A stretch of DNA of 64,000 nucleotides, from assembly GCF_000980815.1 (NCBI RefSeq), contig NZ_CP011311.1:1875815-1939814 (forward strand). The letters run 5' to 3'. Below the pieces are notes generated by a model. The model had not been told where the DNA came from, made no database searches, and worked only from the letters and a program-made list of their open reading frames with translations. Made by a program: the position numbers and the translations under genes. This DNA is from Corynebacterium camporealensis (lineage in GTDB: Bacteria > Actinomycetota > Actinomycetes > Mycobacteriales > Mycobacteriaceae). Shown one piece after another: positions 1 through 9,553 of the stretch; positions within the stretch are counted from its first letter, which is position 1, and each line of letters begins with the position of its first letter.

Positions 1-944
<944 letters not shown>

Positions 945-969
945 TCGGGTCTTTCACTCGGGAGTAATA

Positions 970-991
970 AGCCCGCCAGATCCGGCGGGCT
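970..991 (-). terminator. Hairpin between the peptide transporter and clpX
   Basis: Perfect 8-bp inverted repeat AGCCCGCC / GGCGGGCT with a 6-nt loop. On the minus strand it is followed by TATTACT, a weak U-run that may also serve as the -10 region of clpX. Confidence 0.5.
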
Positions 992-1050
992 GGGACTAGT
1001 TCCACCTTAGTAAATCAACCCGACACGACCCATATTTGTTCCCGCGTGGC

Positions 1051-1086
1051 GATGGCCCGCCTCGCCTTACAGCGACGCGGGCCATC
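1051..1086 (-). terminator. Possible terminator of the peptide transporter gene
   Basis: Perfect 10-bp inverted repeat GATGGCCCGC / GCGGGCCATC starting 18 bases after the stop codon at 1104. There is no T-run after it on the minus strand, so it may be a 3'-end stabilising hairpin rather than a classic intrinsic terminator. Confidence 0.5.
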
Positions 1087-1103
1087 GGTCACAGGCACAC
1101 CGT

Positions 1104-2603
1104 TTAACGGAAGGTAGCGAACTTGCGCACCACCCAGCGCGAGAGCAGCAGCATAACGATGCCCAGGACAATCGAGCCCACACCCAGCGAGATAAAGAAA
1201 GTGTTTTCCTCTCCTGCGTCTTCTGGGTTGTAGAAACTAGCCAGCGAACCAGCTAGCGAAGTACCCATCGATACGGCCATCATCCACACGGCCATCATGC
1301 GCGACGGGAAGGCCACTGGTGCGACCTTGGTCGCCAGGGAGTTACCCACTGGCGACAGCAGCAGCTCGCCCATGGTGAACAGGAACAGAATCAGCACGAT
1401 GGCAATCATCGGCGTGGAGTTTGCACCCGTGCCGGCAAACGGCAGGAAGCCAAAGAGCGAGACACCAATGATGATGTTGGCAACACCGAACTTCACCGGG
1501 GTCGACCACTGACGGTCGCCCAGCTTCGTCCACATCGCAGCAAAGATAGCCGAGAAGATCACGATGAAGACCGGGTTGATGCTCTGAATCATTGACGGCG
1601 GGATTTCCCAACCGAAGATCTCGCGATCCAGGCGCACGTCCGAGTAGATGGTCAGCACGGTGAACTGCTGCTGGAAGATACCGAAGAAGAGCACACCGGA
1701 GATAAACATCGGAATGAAACCGAGCAGGCGACCTTTTTCTTCCTTGGTCACCAGGTTGGAGAAATACATCTGGCTCCACAGCACCACTGCGGCGACGAAA
1801 GCCACGACGGTGACGATGTTGGACAGCCAGTCCACCTTGATGATGTCGTTGGCAATCGCAAACACCAGACCAGCGACAATCACCAGCAGGATAATCAGGG
1901 CACCGAGAATCTGACCACGGGAGGCCGGGTTCGGAACCTCGTGGCCGGCGTCCTTGATGGTGGTCTTGCGCATCGCGGTGTACTGCACGAGACCTAAGAA
2001 CATACCGATGGCGGCAATGCCGAAGCCCCAGTGGAAGCCCTTCCAGCCCCACAGCAGGGTCGTAATCGCCGGGCCAAAGAGCGCACCGAGGTTCACGCCC
2101 ATGTAGAAGATGGAGAAACCACCATCGCGGCGCGGGTCATCGCGGCTATACAGCGAGCCCAGCACCACTTGGGCGGTGGTCTTTACACCACCGGAACCTA
2201 ATGCAATGAGCGCCAAACCAATGGCCAGGCCGGTCACTGCCGGAATGATGGCCAGCGCAATGTGGCCAAGCATAACCATAATGGCGGAGTAAAACAGGGT
2301 GCGCTCTGCACCGAGGGCGCGGTCAGCGACCAGGGAGGCCAACAGGCAGGCCATGTAGACCAGACCGCCATAAGCACCAACCACCGAAGTGGCCGCTGCC
2401 CTGTCCATGCCCAGGCCACCATCGGTGACGGAATAGTACATGTAGAGCAGGACAATTGCCTGCATGCCATAGAAGCTGAAGCGCTCCCACATCTCCACGC
2501 CGAAGAGGTTGGCAAGTCCCCACGGGTGGCCGAAGAACGTCTTTTCTTCGGCTGCGGCCGGTTGTGCTCCTGGCCGCGAAGTCTCTGTATTGTGAACTGA
2601 CAT
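1104..2603 (-). CDS. Proton-coupled di-/tripeptide transporter, POT (PTR2) family
   Basis: Proton-driven importer of small peptides in the cytoplasmic membrane. The 499-residue protein has about 12-14 hydrophobic segments. The family signature ERFSFYG, which couples proton and peptide binding, lies near residue 40, and the second PTR2 signature (FSIFYMGVNLGALFGP) lies near residue 165. Length is normal for bacterial DtpT-type carriers. It sits between clpP2 and clpX on the same strand, so the importer is next to the protein-degradation genes; a functional link is only inferred. A TGAACT hexamer lies 6 nt before the ATG, which could mean a leaderless transcript. A strong terminator upstream (2661-2690) isolates it from clpP2. 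Confidence 0.93.
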   Translation of the reverse strand: MSVHNTETSRPGAQPAAAEEKTFFGHPWGLANLFGVEMWERFSFYGMQAIVLLYMYYSVTDGGLGMDRAAATSVVGAYGGLVYMACLLASLVADRALGAERTLFYSAIMVMLGHIALAIIPAVTGLAIGLALIALGSGGVKTTAQVVLGSLYSRDDPRRDGGFSIFYMGVNLGALFGPAITTLLWGWKGFHWGFGIAAIGMFLGLVQYTAMRKTTIKDAGHEVPNPASRGQILGALIILLVIVAGLVFAIANDIIKVDWLSNIVTVVAFVAAVVLWSQMYFSNLVTKEEKGRLLGFIPMFISGVLFFGIFQQQFTVLTIYSDVRLDREIFGWEIPPSMIQSINPVFIVIFSAIFAAMWTKLGDRQWSTPVKFGVANIIIGVSLFGFLPFAGTGANSTPMIAIVLILFLFTMGELLLSPVGNSLATKVAPVAFPSRMMAVWMMAVSMGTSLAGSLASFYNPEDAGEENTFFISLGVGSIVLGIVMLLLSRWVVRKFATFR

Positions 2604-2660
2604 ATAAGCAGTTCACCACCAAAACTTATTAGCCACAAATTGATAACCCTTAAAAAGGGT

Positions 2661-2690
2661 AAAAAGAAACCCTGACCAGCGGCCAGGGTT
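2661..2690 (-). terminator. Rho-independent terminator of clpP1P2
   Basis: Read on the minus strand, the stem AACCCTGGCC / GGTCAGGGTT (one mismatch) is followed by TCTTTTT. It lies about 40 bases after the clpP2 stop codon. Confidence 0.85.
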
Positions 2691-2730
2691 CCGATTAGCT
2701 ACCTCGAATGAGGTTACGGAAACTGAACGG

Positions 2731-3354
2731 TTACCCGTTGAGTTTCCGGTACTCGAAGACGGTATCGATGATGCCGTACTCGACAGCTTCCTCGGCGGTG
2801 AGGATCTTGTCACGGTCGGTGTCGATGCGGACCTGCTCCGGGGTGCGGCCGGTGTGCTCGGCCAGGGTGTTTTCCATCAGGGTGCGCATGCGCTCGATTT
2901 CGGCGGCCTGGATTTCCAGGTCGGAAACCTGGCCCTGGGTGCCCTGGGTGGCAGGCTGGTGAATCAGCACGCGCGAGTTCGGCAGGGCGGCACGCTTGCC
3001 CGGGGCGCCGGCAGCCAGCAGGACAGCGGCGGCGGAAGCAGCCTGGCCCAGGCAGACGGTCTGGACGTCCGGGCGAACGTAGCGCATGGTGTCGTAGATA
3101 GCCATCAGCGCGGTAAAGGAACCACCCGGGGAATTGATGTACATCGTGATGTCACGATCCGGATCCTGGCCCTCGAGCACGAGCAGCTGCGCCATGATGT
3201 CGTTGGCGGAGGTGTCGTCGACCTGGGTACCCAGGAAGATGATGCGCTCTTCGAAAAGCTTGGAATAAGGATTGGTTTCCTTGGTTCCCTGTGCGGACTG
3301 CTCGATAAAGGAAGGCAGCACGTAGCGGGAGGTAGGCATTGCGGCTTTAGACAT
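2731..3354 (-). CDS. clpP2: ClpP2, ATP-dependent Clp protease proteolytic subunit
   Basis: Serine peptidase subunit that assembles with ClpP1 into the actinobacterial heteromeric barrel. The catalytic triad is Ser107 (in GQAASA), His132 (in IHQPA) and Asp182. I place the start at the ATG at 3354 (MSKAAMPT), 207 residues, because AGGAAGG lies 9 nt upstream; the frame also opens earlier at a TTG. It follows clpP1 by 14 bases and both are read from one promoter. A QGTQGQ stretch after the catalytic His lengthens the handle region by one residue relative to ClpP1. Product identity is certain; assigning ClpP2 rather than ClpP1 rests on gene order and sequence. Confidence 0.96.
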   Translation of the reverse strand: MSKAAMPTSRYVLPSFIEQSAQGTKETNPYSKLFEERIIFLGTQVDDTSANDIMAQLLVLEGQDPDRDITMYINSPGGSFTALMAIYDTMRYVRPDVQTVCLGQAASAAAVLLAAGAPGKRAALPNSRVLIHQPATQGTQGQVSDLEIQAAEIERMRTLMENTLAEHTGRTPEQVRIDTDRDKILTAEEAVEYGIIDTVFEYRKLNG

Positions 3355-3368
3355 AGTATTCAACCTTC

Positions 3369-3968
3369 CTAGTTAGTGATCGGGCCGTTGACAGTTTCAA
3401 TCACGTGGTCGACCAGGCCGTACTCCTTGGCCTGCTGGGCGGTGAACCAGCGGTCGCGGTCGGAATCCTTGGTGATCTGCTCGAAGGTCTGGCCGGTGTG
3501 CTCAGCAATCAGCTCGGCCATCTCGCGCTTGGTCTGTGCGAACTGCTCGGCCTGGATGGCGATGTCCGCAGCAGTACCGCCGACACCTGCAGAAGGCTGG
3601 TGCATCATGATGCGTGCGTGCGGCAGGGCGAAACGCTTGCCCTTGGTACCACCAGACAGCAGGAACTGGCCCATGGAGGCAGCCAGGCCCATGCCGTAGG
3701 TGGCGATGTCGCACGGCGAGTACTTCATGGTGTCGTAAATTGCCATGCCCGCGGTCACGGAGCCGCCCGGGGAGTTAATGTACAGCGAGATATCGCGCGT
3801 TGGGTCCTCAGCGGACAGCAGCAGAATCTGGGCGCAGAGCTTATTCGCGATCTCGTCGTCGACCTGCGTACCCAGGAAAATGATGCGCTCGCGCAGCAGG
3901 CGCTCGTAGACGCTATCTCCGAGGTTCATGCCCGCAGCGGGCGACGTCATCTGAATCTTGTCAGACAT
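3369..3968 (-). CDS. clpP1: ClpP1, ATP-dependent Clp protease proteolytic subunit
   Basis: First gene of the clpP1-clpP2 operon; forms the mixed ClpP1P2 tetradecamer that degrades unfolded and tagged proteins with ClpX or ClpC. The triad is Ser98 (in GLAASMG), His123 (in MMHQPS) and Asp172. The start is the ATG at 3968 (MSDKIQ), 199 residues, with AAGGAGA 8 nt upstream; a TTG two codons earlier is in frame but poorly placed for that ribosome-binding site. A ClgR-like operator lies about 75 bases upstream, and the tig terminator is further upstream, so the operon has its own regulated promoter. Confidence 0.97.
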   Translation of the reverse strand: MSDKIQMTSPAAGMNLGDSVYERLLRERIIFLGTQVDDEIANKLCAQILLLSAEDPTRDISLYINSPGGSVTAGMAIYDTMKYSPCDIATYGMGLAASMGQFLLSGGTKGKRFALPHARIMMHQPSAGVGGTAADIAIQAEQFAQTKREMAELIAEHTGQTFEQITKDSDRDRWFTAQQAKEYGLVDHVIETVNGPITN

Positions 3969-4042
3969 CAACAAGTCTCCTTGAAAACGGTTGTTTAACT
4001 AATGCCACCACACTACTGAATGTTGCCAGCACCGTGGGGTTT

Positions 4043-4060
4043 GTTCGCTCTCAGCGTTGC
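4043..4060 (-). promoter_or_regulatory. Probable ClgR operator upstream of clpP1P2
   Basis: On the minus strand the 18-mer is GCAACGCTGAGAGCGAAC. Compared with the corynebacterial ClgR consensus as I recall it (WNNWCGCYNANRGCGWWS), only the first base differs. It is a CGCT...AGCG palindrome about 75 bp before the clpP1 start, where an activator site would be expected. Confidence 0.7.
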
Positions 4061-4091
4061 ACCTGCTTTGCGATGCCCACAAGCACACCAA

Positions 4092-4119
4092 AGCCCCAGC
4101 GTTCCATCACGCCGGGGCT
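4092..4119 (-). terminator. Terminator of tig
   Basis: Inverted repeat AGCCCC / GGGGCT with extra inner pairs and an 8-nt loop, followed on the minus strand by TTGGTGTG. It lies 51 bases after the tig stop codon. Confidence 0.65.
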
Positions 4120-4169
4120 AGGGTTTGGCTTCGATATGGCTTTCGTAAGTTTACGGAGAAGCCGGAAAC

Positions 4170-5522
4170 TTACTCAGCGTCAGCGGAGGAGTTCTCCTCG
4201 TCGACCTCGCCGAAGTACTGCTCGACGTCGACGTCGTTGCCGTCTTCGTCCTTGACCTCAGCGCGGCAGATAGCGGCAGCCAGGGCCTTGCCACGGCGGA
4301 CGTCGGAGAACAGGTTAGCGATCTGGCCATTGGACTGGATCTGCTGGATGAACTGGTTCGGGTCCATGCCGTAGGACTGTGCGGTGTAGAGGATGTGCTC
4401 GGAAACCTCTTCCTGGGTCACCTCTGGCTCCTCGACATCGGCAACAGCGTCCAGGAACAGCTGGGTGCGCACGGACTCTTCAGCCTGCTCGCGGGTCTGC
4501 TGGTCGAACTCTTCGCGGCTGGTGCCCTGGGCCTCCAGCAGCTGAGCCAGCATCTTTTCGTCGTGAGCCAGCTGGCCCAGGATCTGGTGCAGCTGTGCGT
4601 GAACCTGCTCGTCGACGACGGACTTCGGCAGTTCGAAGTCAACATCGGCAAGCGCTGCCTTCAGGACCTCATCGCGGATGGAGGCGGCGTGCTCAGCCTT
4701 CTTGGTCTCCTCAACGCGGGACTTGGTGGACTCGCGCAGCTCGTCCATGGTGTCGAACTCGGAAGCCATCTGAGCGAACTCGTCGTCCATCTCCGGGAGC
4801 TTGCGCTCCTTGGACTGCTGGACGTGGACCTTCACGGTGGCCTCTTCGTCCTTGTGCTCACCGGACTGGATCTTGGTGGTGAACTCGTTGTCCTCGTCGG
4901 TCTTCATGCCGCGCAGAGCGGTGTCCAGGCCCTTGATGAGGTCATCGTCGCCGATGCGGTAGGACAGGCCCTCCGTGGAGATGTCCTCGAGCTTCTTGCC
5001 ATCAACCTCAGCGGTGATGTCGATAATGGCGTAATCGCCGGTCTTCATCTTGCGCTTGGTGTCCTTGAGCTCACCGAAGCGCTCAGCCAGGTCTTCCAGA
5101 GCCTTATCGACGTCTTCGTCGGTGGCCTCTACGGAGTCAACCTTGACGGAAATCTTGGAGAAGTCCGGAACCTCAATCTCCGGGCGTACGTCGACCTCAG
5201 CGGTGAACTCGACGAAGTCGTTGTCTTCAATCTTCGAGATATCTACGTCCGGCTGGCCGATAACCTTCAGCTCGTTTTCTACAACGGCCTGCTCGTAGCG
5301 AGAAGGCAGCATGTCGTTGACGACCTGCTCCAGGATCGGGCCGCGGCCAAAGCGAGCATCGATAAGCTGGCGCGGTGCCTTGCCCTTACGGAAACCAGGG
5401 ATGGAGACCTGCTGCGCAATCGCCGCGTAGGCCTGGTCGATTTCCTTGTCCAGCTCAGAGAAAGGAACGTTAACAGTGAGCTTGACTCGGGTATCGCTCA
5501 GCTTGTCTACGGTGGTCTTCAC
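4170..5522 (-). CDS. tig: Trigger factor, ribosome-associated chaperone and prolyl isomerase
   Basis: Binds the ribosome exit tunnel and shields nascent chains; also has peptidyl-prolyl cis-trans isomerase activity. The 450 residues include the N-terminal ribosome-binding loop GFRKGKAP near residue 44, an FKBP-type domain from about residue 155 to 240, and a long helical C-terminal arm region ending in a very acidic tail. Start is the GTG at 5522, with AGGAGAG about 10 nt upstream. It lies upstream of clpP1P2, a common arrangement in bacteria, but the hairpin at 4092-4119 and the ClgR box suggest separate transcription. Confidence 0.97.
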   Translation of the reverse strand: MKTTVDKLSDTRVKLTVNVPFSELDKEIDQAYAAIAQQVSIPGFRKGKAPRQLIDARFGRGPILEQVVNDMLPSRYEQAVVENELKVIGQPDVDISKIEDNDFVEFTAEVDVRPEIEVPDFSKISVKVDSVEATDEDVDKALEDLAERFGELKDTKRKMKTGDYAIIDITAEVDGKKLEDISTEGLSYRIGDDDLIKGLDTALRGMKTDEDNEFTTKIQSGEHKDEEATVKVHVQQSKERKLPEMDDEFAQMASEFDTMDELRESTKSRVEETKKAEHAASIRDEVLKAALADVDFELPKSVVDEQVHAQLHQILGQLAHDEKMLAQLLEAQGTSREEFDQQTREQAEESVRTQLFLDAVADVEEPEVTQEEVSEHILYTAQSYGMDPNQFIQQIQSNGQIANLFSDVRRGKALAAAICRAEVKDEDGNDVDVEQYFGEVDEENSSADAE

Positions 5523-5559
5523 GAGTAACTCTCCTGTAGTTAAATCTCAGTTACAAACA

Positions 5560-5607
5560 AAATTGGGGGGTCTGGGATTCCATTGTAATGGGCTATCCCA
5601 GACCCCC
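5560..5607 (-). terminator. Terminator after tRNA-Pro
   Basis: Perfect 12-bp inverted repeat GGGGGTCTGGGA / TCCCAGACCCCC with an 18-nt loop, followed on the minus strand by CAATTTTG. It separates tRNA-Pro from the tig promoter region. Confidence 0.85.
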
Positions 5608-5612
5608 ATACG

Positions 5613-5686
5613 TCGGGGCGACAGGATTTGAACCTGCGACCCCCTGCTCCCAAAGCAGGTGCGCTACCAAGCTGCGCCACGCCCCG
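5613..5686 (-). tRNA. tRNA-Pro (anticodon TGG)
   Basis: The 7-bp acceptor stem CGGGGCG / CGCCCCG closes a normal cloverleaf. The anticodon arm is CTGCT-TTGGGA-GCAG with TGG at the anticodon, and the T-arm contains GGTTCGAATCC. 74 nt, discriminator A, no encoded CCA. Confidence 0.96.
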
Positions 5687-5800
5687 TATGTAGGCCACTA
5701 CAACTGTAGTCAGCTGTATTGCGTACTCGACCACTATAGCGGGTGGCTAAACCAGGGAACAACTTAGCCCTGGTTTATTGCGTTCCCGCAGGCCAGACGG

Positions 5801-6649
5801 CTAGAAATCGAAGCCGAAGTCAAACATGCCGCCGCCATCATCGCCACCGAAGAGGCCGTCGCCGCCAAAGAAGCCGCCATCATCGCCGCCTCCCATATCG
5901 CCGCCGCCCATGTCTCCGGCGTCACCGGCATCGCCCATGTCACCGGCGTCGCCAGCATCGCCTGCAGCATCGCCGCCGCCGTCCCACTCGCCGGACTCGG
6001 CTGCAGCGGCAGAGTAATTCACGCCGGCCATACCGGCGAACATGGCGTTAAACATCATGGAATAACCCATCATCCACACACCGGTGGTCAGGGCGTCGGC
6101 CCACCACGGACGGGAGTACCAACCGGCCGGAACCGGACGGCCAGCCACGGTGCCACCCGGGTAGTAATTCGGCGTTTCATCCGAGGCATAAGGCGAGGCC
6201 GTGAGCTGCTCACCGTTGGCTTCCACGGTGCGCTTTTCGGTCACCTTGCCGGCCTGGCGCTGGCCTTCCAGCGGCGGCAGGTCCGGGCCTGGGTTCATGC
6301 CCATAATCTCGCGCGCAGCGTTAACGTAATGCATGCCTTCCAGCGCGGATTCGCGCGCCAGCTTGGCCTGCTTCGTGGTCTGTGCCTGCGCAATGGCGGA
6401 ATTAGCCGCGGTAAATCGCTCCGATGCATCGGCCATCGCCTGCTGGGATGCGGTATCGATGCCACTAATCTGCATCACCTGGCCACCCAGGCGCTCGATC
6501 CAGCGGCGGGCGTCGGCTTGGGCATCGGCAAGCTCTTGCGCCGCACGCTCCTCTTCCCTCTTCTTCGAATTGCGCGAAGACAGCCACCAGACGCCGCCGC
6601 CTGCAATGGCCAGTATCAACAGAAATTCCACGAGATCCTTCACTTTCAC
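5801..6649 (-). CDS. Membrane-anchored protein with Gly/Asp-rich tail (possibly DUF1542-like)
   Basis: Function unknown. The 282-residue protein has an N-terminal hydrophobic segment (about residues 7-23) followed by basic SSRNSKKREEE, so the rest probably faces the cytoplasm. Residues 30-115 are a charged helical region rich in Ala, Gln and Glu. A second hydrophobic stretch rich in Trp and Met lies near residues 170-205. The last about 70 residues are low-complexity repeats of GDAGDMG and GGG(D) type ending in MFDFGFDF. From memory, proteins like this near tig in corynebacteria are filed as DUF1542; a profile search would settle it. It is read with GTG as start and stands alone between two tRNA genes. 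Confidence 0.75.
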   Translation of the reverse strand: MKVKDLVEFLLILAIAGGGVWWLSSRNSKKREEERAAQELADAQADARRWIERLGGQVMQISGIDTASQQAMADASERFTAANSAIAQAQTTKQAKLARESALEGMHYVNAAREIMGMNPGPDLPPLEGQRQAGKVTEKRTVEANGEQLTASPYASDETPNYYPGGTVAGRPVPAGWYSRPWWADALTTGVWMMGYSMMFNAMFAGMAGVNYSAAAAESGEWDGGGDAAGDAGDAGDMGDAGDAGDMGGGDMGGGDDGGFFGGDGLFGGDDGGGMFDFGFDF

Positions 6650-6763
6650 ATAGCGTGACCTTTACTACCTTCAACGATAACGCGTCTGCGTAAGTTCCCA
6701 CCTTGCGGTTTTCCATTTTTCTTAGCCTGCGCTAGAGTTGTTGCCACGCTCTTTTTGAGCTGT

Positions 6764-6835
6764 GGGAATGTCGTATAGTGGCTAATACCTCAGCCTTCCA
6801 AGCTGAAGACGCGGGTTCGATTCCCGTCATTCCCT
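6764..6835 (+). tRNA. tRNA-Gly (anticodon TCC)
   Basis: Acceptor stem GGGAATG / CATTCCC, anticodon arm TCAGC-CTTCCAA-GCTGA with TCC, and T-arm GGGTTCGATTCCC. The terminal CCA is encoded at 6836-6838. Confidence 0.96.
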
Positions 6836-6840
6836 CCACT

Positions 6841-6870
6841 AGCTAGTCACTTCGGTGGCTAGCTTTTTTC
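6841..6870 (+). terminator. Terminator of tRNA-Gly
   Basis: Stem AGCTAGTCAC / GTGGCTAGCT (one G-U pair) closed by a TTCG tetraloop and followed by TTTTTTC. Confidence 0.9.
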
Positions 6871-6953
6871 ATTTGTCAAGGGTCAACTTCGACTTGAGGC
6901 CATCCTGTGGAAATTATTGTGGCAAAAGTTGGCCTTGGGGCAGGGTGGACAAG

Positions 6954-6962
6954 TTATCCACA
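6954..6962 (+). promoter_or_regulatory. Perfect DnaA box (TTATCCACA)
   Basis: Exact match to the DnaA consensus TTATNCACA, 54 bases before the HNH nuclease gene. The surrounding 15-mer AGTTATCCACAGGCT recurs in inverted orientation at 31634-31648. Confidence 0.55.
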
Positions 6963-7015
6963 GGCTGAAAAATTATCTCTAGCATTGCTTGACGATGCCC
7001 CCTTAATCTGCACCC

Positions 7016-8023
7016 ATGACCTTCCTAAAGGATTACTTGGCCAGTCTTGGCCCGGGCATCGACATCGTTGCTGATGCCCAGGGCCTTACTGGCACGCAGC
7101 TGCACGAGGCCGGGGCGCCAGACGCCGTGGCCTACTCGCTGCTGCAGTTGTGTGAATCCTTTTATGGCAAGTGCGCATTCTCGGCGATGCAGCGCGATGC
7201 TGTGTCGGCTGCGCGTCGCAATGGGCATTCGTTGCCGGCTTTGGAGGTCATCGATAGGTTTGCCCGGCGTGCGCCCAACCAGCGCGAGGGTTGGTTGCTG
7301 CGTTTGCAGCTGTGCCGGACCAAGGCGGATGTGAGCGTGCTGGAAAAGATGGCGCGCAAGCGTCTGCGTGCGCTGCGCAAGCCGCCAAAGATTGAAGAGG
7401 GCGTGAAGATTAAACGCCGTAAGGATCAGCCGTGGACGCTGTCAATTACAGGTTCTTCTGCCCTCACGGCTGATCTTTATGCGGCGATTCTTTATGCGGC
7501 GATTCCGAATCTGAATGCCGCACGCCGGGTCCTTCAAGGCCAAGCCGGTTCGACGGTGACGACGACCAACGTCATCATCAACTTGGATGAGTTGGACAAG
7601 ATCATCGACGGCGATGGCGAGGAAATCCAGCTGCGCATGACCAATGGTGCAACGATTAGTGGCGCCGACTTGGTCGCCCGCCTGTTGAGTGAACACGGTC
7701 TGGTGACCCTGGTGCACCCTTATGAAGGTCCAGTAAACCTTTATCGCACTCGTCGGCTGGCCAACGAGAAACAGCGGCTGATGGCCAAAGCCGAAAATCC
7801 GGTTTGTCCGGGCTATAAATGCCGCGCGCCTGCCGATGAATGCCAAGTCCACCACATGGAAGCCTGGAAACAGGGCGGCATGACCAACATGAATAACCTG
7901 ACGATGGCCTGTCGCTTCCACAACGGATTCAACGACGACGATTCGAATGCTCCGCCCAAGAATGGTCGCTTCGAAAGACGCAACGGCACCGTTCGATGGC
8001 TTCCGCCCTGGGCGAGTCGCTAA
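7016..8023 (+). CDS. HNH endonuclease domain protein, actinobacterial 13E12/DUF222-like type
   Basis: The C-terminal third carries an HNH nuclease fold: Cys-x4-Cys (CPGYKC), then the HH pair in VHHMEAWKQGG, Asn in MNNL and a late His in CRFHNGF. The N-terminal about 230 residues resemble the variable domain in front of HNH motifs in actinobacterial 13E12-type proteins, whose biological role is unclear. Length is 335 residues. A TAATCT box ends 6 nt before the ATG, so the message is probably leaderless. It lies alone after a terminator, with a perfect DnaA box upstream. No methylase or integrase accompanies it, so I do not call a restriction system or mobile element. Confidence 0.8.
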   Translation: MTFLKDYLASLGPGIDIVADAQGLTGTQLHEAGAPDAVAYSLLQLCESFYGKCAFSAMQRDAVSAARRNGHSLPALEVIDRFARRAPNQREGWLLRLQLCRTKADVSVLEKMARKRLRALRKPPKIEEGVKIKRRKDQPWTLSITGSSALTADLYAAILYAAIPNLNAARRVLQGQAGSTVTTTNVIINLDELDKIIDGDGEEIQLRMTNGATISGADLVARLLSEHGLVTLVHPYEGPVNLYRTRRLANEKQRLMAKAENPVCPGYKCRAPADECQVHHMEAWKQGGMTNMNNLTMACRFHNGFNDDDSNAPPKNGRFERRNGTVRWLPPWASR

Positions 8024-8097
8024 ATATCACCGCAGGCAGCAGACCGGAAAAGGTCTACTGCCGCTTAGGTGATCCGTTTTTAGTTAAGCTGGGCGCC

Positions 8098-8925
8098 ATG
8101 ACTGTTGACAAGATCACTCTCAACGACGGAAACGACATCCCCCAGCTCGGCTTTGGTGTATTCCAGGTCGACCCGGAGAAGACCGAGGAATTGGTCGCTG
8201 AGGCCCTGCGCGTGGGCTACCGACACATCGATACCGCTGCCATCTACGGCAACGAGGAAGGTGTCGGCCGCGCGATTGCTAATTCCGGCATCCCGCGCGA
8301 GGAGCTGTTTGTCACCACCAAGCTGTGGAACGACCGCCAAACCGATGCGGCTGCAGCTCTCGATGAGTCCCTGGAAAAGCTCGGCCTGGACTACGTCGAC
8401 CTCTACCTCATCCACTGGCCGTGCCCGGACAACGGCAACTACGTCGAGGCCTGGAAGCAGCTCATCGAGCTTCGCGATGCCGGCAAGACCAAGTCCATCG
8501 GCGTCTCCAACTTCGAACTCGAGCACCTCGAGGAGATCGAAACCCACACCGAGGTCCGCCCGGCCGTCAACCAGGTCGAGCTCCACCCCTACCTGCAGCG
8601 CTGGCGCGAGCTCGACGGCTTCCGTGACCAGAACATCCGCATCGAAGCCTGGGGCCCGCTGGGCCAAGGCAAGACCGATCTTTTCGATCAGCCCGAAATC
8701 GCCGATGCCGCCAAGGCCCACAACGTCTCCCCTGCCCAGGTGATTATTCGCTGGCACCTGCAAAACGGCATCATCGTCTTCCCGAAGTCCGCAACGCCGG
8801 AGCGCATCGCCGAGAACTTCGACGTCTTCGGCTTCGAGCTTTCCGATGACGAAATGACCGCCATCACCGCCCTCGACCGCGGCGAGGAAGGCCGCGGCGG
8901 CACCCACCCGGCCGACATGAACTAG
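8098..8925 (+). CDS. Aldo/keto reductase (2,5-diketo-D-gluconate reductase-like)
   Basis: NADPH-dependent reductase of carbonyl compounds, TIM-barrel fold, 275 residues. The family tetrad is intact: Asp45, Tyr50, Lys75 and His106. The C-terminal IVFPKSATPERIAEN segment is the usual NADP-binding loop. I start at the ATG at 8098 because TAAGCT ends exactly 7 nt before it (leaderless) and the family begins at this point; the frame opens earlier at 7996 inside the preceding gene. The physiological substrate cannot be told from sequence. A bidirectional terminator follows. Confidence 0.92.
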   Translation: MTVDKITLNDGNDIPQLGFGVFQVDPEKTEELVAEALRVGYRHIDTAAIYGNEEGVGRAIANSGIPREELFVTTKLWNDRQTDAAAALDESLEKLGLDYVDLYLIHWPCPDNGNYVEAWKQLIELRDAGKTKSIGVSNFELEHLEEIETHTEVRPAVNQVELHPYLQRWRELDGFRDQNIRIEAWGPLGQGKTDLFDQPEIADAAKAHNVSPAQVIIRWHLQNGIIVFPKSATPERIAENFDVFGFELSDDEMTAITALDRGEEGRGGTHPADMN

Positions 8926-8965
8926 CGAACTAGCGCAAGCGCGAGTTCAGCGGCCAATAGGGACA

Positions 8966-9012
8966 CAAAAAGAGCGCGTGGAGAGCAACTTGCTCAACCA
9001 CGCGCTTTTTTA
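8966..9012. terminator. Bidirectional terminator between aldo/keto reductase and rpiB
   Basis: Stem GAGCGCGTGG / CCACGCGCTTTTTT with A-run on one side and T-run on the other, between the two convergent stop codons. Confidence 0.9.
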
Positions 9013-9030
9013 AACGGCTAACGGAAGTTC

Positions 9031-9507
9031 CTACTGCGCTTCGGGAACCTCCGGGGCGATGCCGGTGCGCTCGTACTCGGCGAGGATGTCGATGCGGCGC
9101 TGGTGGCGCTCGGCACGGGACCACTCCTGGTCCAAGAAGGCGTCAACGATGGCGAGTGCCTCGGACTCGGAGTGCATACGGCCACCGATGCCGATGAGCT
9201 GGGCGTTGTTGTGCTCACGCGCCAGGCGGGCGGTTTCTTCCGACCACGCCAGTGCGCAGCGTGCGCCCTGCACCTTATTAGCGGCGATCTGCTCGCCGTT
9301 GCCGGAACCGCCCAGCACGATACCCAGCGCGCCTGGATCATCCACGGTGCGCTGTGCAGCTTCAATGCAAAATGCTGGGTAGTCGTCTTCGGCGTCGTAT
9401 TCGTGGGCGCCGCAGTCAATAACTTCGTGTCCCTGTTGTTGCAGGTGCTCGGCGATAGCATTCTTCGTCTCGAACCCTGCGTGGTCTGCTCCTAGATAAA
9501 CGCGCAT
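9031..9507 (-). CDS. rpiB: Ribose-5-phosphate isomerase B
   Basis: Interconverts ribose 5-phosphate and ribulose 5-phosphate in the pentose phosphate pathway. The 158-residue protein starts MRVYLGADHAG, the typical phosphate-binding start of RpiB. The active-site loop reads GGSGNGEQIAANK: in the actinobacterial type the base is the Glu in GNGEQ, not the Cys of the E. coli enzyme. The ATG at 9507 is preceded by TAGGGT with a 7-nt spacer, so the transcript is probably leaderless. It is divergent from the small membrane protein gene at 9554. Confidence 0.95.
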   Translation of the reverse strand: MRVYLGADHAGFETKNAIAEHLQQQGHEVIDCGAHEYDAEDDYPAFCIEAAQRTVDDPGALGIVLGGSGNGEQIAANKVQGARCALAWSEETARLAREHNNAQLIGIGGRMHSESEALAIVDAFLDQEWSRAERHQRRIDILAEYERTGIAPEVPEAQ

Positions 9508-9553
9508 GGCACCAACCCTACCCGCTTAAAGCGATTTAAGTAGTCTAGGCCAC
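9508..9553. promoter_or_regulatory. Divergent pair of leaderless promoters (rpiB and 9554 gene)
   Basis: The 46-bp gap holds two -10 boxes: TAGGGT (9520-9515, minus strand) and TAGTCT (9541-9546, plus strand). Each lies exactly 7 nt from its start codon. Their -35 regions must overlap or interlock in the remaining 20 bp. Confidence 0.6.

Noticed and set aside
4395..5528. 377-codon plus-strand frame opposite tig
   Set aside because: Mirror of the tig codons, leucine/valine-rich composition and no ribosome-binding site; trigger factor is unmistakable on the other strand.
7016..8023. HNH gene as part of a restriction-modification or mobile element
   Set aside because: No methylase, integrase, terminal repeats or target duplication nearby; such proteins are often stand-alone in actinobacteria.
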